From NCBI GenBank assembly GCA_029932495.1, contig JAOZPY010000006.1, forward strand, positions 1 through 22,731: DNA of 22,731 bases, read 5' to 3'. Shown one piece after another: positions 21,015 through 22,731 of the stretch. The translations under genes and the position numbers were made by a program. Source of the DNA: Desulfobacterales bacterium (GTDB lineage Bacteria > Desulfobacterota > Desulfobacteria > Desulfobacterales > JAFDCJ01). Each line of letters starts with the position of its first letter. Position 1 is the first letter of the stretch. Under the pieces are notes generated by a model. The model saw only the letters and a list, made by a program, of their open reading frames with translations. It was not told the origin of the DNA and searched no databases.

Positions 21015-21779
21015 TCATTTTCTCCGCGAATACGCCTCCAGGATGCGCCGGATAGCGGTGCTCCATTTTTCCAGTATTTCGCGTTCCCGACTGTTTAAAT
21101 CCCGGCCCTCGAGCAGCTCCGGCCGTTTCAAGAGTGTTTGCATCAAAGACGACTCCAAACGCCAGTCTTCAATCTGTCGGTGATGGCCGGACAGCAATAC
21201 TTTCGGGACCGGTTGACCCTCAAATACGGGCGGCCGTGTATAGTGGGCATGCTCCAGCAATCCGTCTGAAAAGGAATCATTTTCGGCTGCATCTGCAGCG
21301 CCCAGGGTCCCCGGAATCAGCCGGGCGACCGCCTCGATAATGACCATTGCCGCCAGTTCGCCGCCGGTGAGAATGTAGTCGCCAATGGATACATCATCAT
21401 CAATCAGTTCTTGGCAGATGCGTTCATCGACTCCCTCATAGCGGCCGCAAACCAGAATCAACCCTTCGCAGGCAGCCAGTTCCCGGGCTACATCCTGGTT
21501 AAAGACCCGTCCCCGGGGAGTCAATAGAATTTTTCGCGCTGCGGGCATCGCTTTTGCAGCAGCCCGAATGGCACCGGCCACCGGTTCAGGCTTCATAATC
21601 ATTCCGCTGCCGCCGCCATAGGGCCTGTCATCGGTTACCTGATGCCGGTCGGTGGCAAAATCCCGGAGATTCAGAGCCGCAACGGAAATTTTTTTACCCT
21701 CGACGGCCCGGCGGATAATGCCGTGTTCCCGGAAGGAAGCAATCATTTCCGGAAAAATCGTCAGCACTGTAAATTTCAT
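21015..21779 (-). CDS. trmD: tRNA (guanine-37-N1)-methyltransferase
   Basis: A 254-residue homodimeric SPOUT enzyme that forms m1G37 next to the anticodon and prevents +1 frameshifting. FTVLTIFPEM, the DDRPYGGGSGMIMKPEP segment, LVCGRYEGVDERI, VSIGDYILTGGELA and the C-terminal YTRPPVFEGQPVPKVLLSGHH block are all present and canonical. It is of normal length. It starts five bases after rimM. No anomaly. Confidence 0.97.
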   Translation of the reverse strand: MKFTVLTIFPEMIASFREHGIIRRAVEGKKISVAALNLRDFATDRHQVTDDRPYGGGSGMIMKPEPVAGAIRAAAKAMPAARKILLTPRGRVFNQDVARELAACEGLILVCGRYEGVDERICQELIDDDVSIGDYILTGGELAAMVIIEAVARLIPGTLGAADAAENDSFSDGLLEHAHYTRPPVFEGQPVPKVLLSGHHRQIEDWRLESSLMQTLLKRPELLEGRDLNSREREILEKWSTAIRRILEAYSRRK

Positions 21780-21784
21780 CTGGC

Positions 21785-22321
21785 TTAAACCTTCGGGCCC
21801 AAACCTTCAGGCAGATCCACCTGCATGCGGCGCCGCTCGCAATCGATATCACGGACCACCGACTCGAGGGCCGGCACCAGCACCTCTTTTTCACCGTTTT
21901 TTACCACGTAGATATCATTGCCGCTGGTCGGTATGACGGCCGTCAGCCGGCCCAGGTAGTTTTCCGCGGTGCTGTAAACCTCCATGCCGATCAGGTCAAA
22001 CCAGTAATAGGTGCCCGGCGCCGGTTCAGGCAGCCGTGCTTTTTCAATGAACATTTCAGCCCCGACAAGCGATTCGGCCTGCCGGCGGTCATCTACGCCG
22101 CTTAAGGAAATCAGCGCCGCCCGGCCGTGGGGTTTGATCCACTTGATTTCATAGGCGGCTTCCCGCCCGTGACGGTCACAGATCCAAACGGTGCTGCCAG
22201 CCTCAAAAAGTGCCAGCGATTCCGCATAGGAATAAAATTTACTGGTGCCTTTAATACCATGGGCTCCGACAATCTTGCCGATGAGAACATGGGTTTTGTG
22301 ATTGACGCTGTTGCTCAACAT
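21785..22321 (-). CDS. rimM: ribosome maturation factor RimM
   Basis: A 178-residue 16S processing factor that binds S19 in late 30S assembly. VLIGKIVGAHGIKGTSKFYSYAES is the N-terminal signature and the C-terminal PRC-barrel block is YYWFDLIGMEVYS with LVPALESVVRDID. I start at the ATG at 22319-22321 (MLSNSVNHKTH); a TTG at 22373-22375 is in frame but lies within rpsP and adds residues foreign to the family. No clear Shine-Dalgarno is seen. The KH-domain gene (khpA) that often sits between rpsP and rimM is missing; the gap is only 25 bases. Confidence 0.93.
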   Translation of the reverse strand: MLSNSVNHKTHVLIGKIVGAHGIKGTSKFYSYAESLALFEAGSTVWICDRHGREAAYEIKWIKPHGRAALISLSGVDDRRQAESLVGAEMFIEKARLPEPAPGTYYWFDLIGMEVYSTAENYLGRLTAVIPTSGNDIYVVKNGEKEVLVPALESVVRDIDCERRRMQVDLPEGLGPKV

Positions 22322-22346
22322 TAACCGGTTTTTGCCTATAACTACG

Positions 22347-22613
22347 TCAGGCAGCCGATGAAGCCTTATCGGCAAAAAATCCTTCTTTTTTCAATATGCT
22401 GCGTACCGTATCGCTGGGCAGGGCTCCCTGATCCATCCAGTACTGGATTCGGTCCGATTTCAGGGACACCCGGGCCGGGTCGTACAGGGGGTCATAGGTG
22501 CCGAGATTTTCCAGGTATCTGCCGTCCCGTGGGTTTTCGCTGTCGGCAGCCACAATGCGGTAAAAAGGTTTTTTCTTGGCGCCATGTCGGGCCAGTCTGA
22601 TTCTAACCGCCAT
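22347..22613 (-). CDS. rpsP: 30S ribosomal protein S16
   Basis: An 88-residue protein of normal size. MAVRIRLARHGAKKKPFYRI, then VAADSENPRDGRYLENLGTYDP, is the diagnostic N-terminal half. The start is the ATG at 22611-22613, nine bases after AAGGAG; the longer frame to 22631 would translate the ribosome site itself. Its stop is 25 bases before rimM. Its ribosome site overlaps the stop of ffh, so the two are closely coupled. Confidence 0.97.
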   Translation of the reverse strand: MAVRIRLARHGAKKKPFYRIVAADSENPRDGRYLENLGTYDPLYDPARVSLKSDRIQYWMDQGALPSDTVRSILKKEGFFADKASSAA

Positions 22614-22627
22614 AATTGTTTTCTCCT

Positions 22628-22731
22628 TCAAAACGGCAGCATGCCGCGTTGTAATCCGCGCATACCACCTTTGTTAAGCTTTTTGAGCATTTTCAGCAAT
22701 TGGCTGTAATTTTTCAAAAGCCGGTTGACAT
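22628..22731 (-). CDS. ffh: signal recognition particle protein Ffh, C-terminal end only
   Basis: The last 33 codons of a gene that continues past the window edge, ending at TGA (22628-22630). NRLLKNYSQLLKMLKKLNKG, then GMRGLQRGMLPF, is the typical glycine- and methionine-rich C-terminus of the Ffh M domain, which binds 4.5S RNA and signal sequences. It heads the operon order ffh-rpsP-rimM-trmD. It was found by translating the strand by eye, because the visible piece is short. Confidence 0.85.
   Translation of the reverse strand, partial: VNRLLKNYSQLLKMLKKLNKGGMRGLQRGMLPF

Noticed and set aside
22322..22375. TTG-started extension of RimM
   Set aside because: It overlaps the rpsP coding region and adds residues not seen in RimM proteins.
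1..22731. tRNA genes, CRISPR arrays, prophage or integrase genes
   Set aside because: Looked for on both strands by eye; no cloverleaf with a GGTTCRA arm, no regular spaced repeats and no recombinase motifs were seen.

Overview
The window reads as a chromosome segment of a Gram-negative bacterium, most likely Desulfobacterota (formerly Deltaproteobacteria, Desulfobacterales-like). This is inferred from the gene set and style: many Shine-Dalgarno-led TTG starts, a small protein rich in RRxGxERR motifs, a stand-alone signalling helix of a kind I associate with sulfate-reducer sensor proteins, and the order ffh-rpsP-rimM-trmD-(PF09936 methyltransferase)-rplS-rnhB-yraN-rsmI. No tRNA, rRNA, CRISPR array, integrase or transposase was seen.

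Layout. (1) 1-2130 is a small accessory region: a possibly decayed membrane micro-ORF, an RRxGxERR small protein, and an ArdC/ImmA-IrrE-like protein with a clamp-binding-like N-terminus and a damaged HExxH motif. The last has a structured leader. Divergent from it is a 92-residue helical signalling protein. (2) 2144-5947 (minus) is a four-gene membrane-themed block: a dynamin/EHD-like GTPase with two membrane segments, a DUF1285-like protein, an unrecognised 90-residue protein and a diverged PlsB-like acyltransferase. (3) 6131-9923 (minus) is a sensory pair: a secreted protein made of two fused family-3 solute-binding domains, followed by a hybrid histidine kinase with its own receiver. (4) 10148-11726 (plus) is a probable stress-repair pair: a ferritin-like di-iron protein and an exported MsrA-MsrB fusion. 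(5) 12046-13827 is a secreted VCBS/FG-GAP plus PKD protein ending at an intrinsic terminator, followed by an EamA-type transporter. (6) 14947-16402 (minus) is a YceD-like DUF177 protein and a YihY-family membrane protein. (7) 16403-16808 is a 406-base non-coding gap holding a nested-hairpin element and an exact 17-bp inverted repeat. (8) 16809-17456 is a YkgJ-type cysteine-cluster protein. (9) 17446-22731 (minus) is the conserved translation operon from the end of ffh to rsmI, closed by an Sfp-type phosphopantetheinyl transferase.

Working together: the last operon is housekeeping (SRP, 30S and 50S maturation, tRNA and rRNA methylation, RNA/DNA hybrid removal). The candidates for something less described are the GTPase/acyltransferase membrane block, the double solute-binding sensor with its kinase, the ArdC-like protein with a QLSLF N-terminus, and the repeats at 16442-16682. 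All functional statements come from reading motifs by eye; no database search was run.
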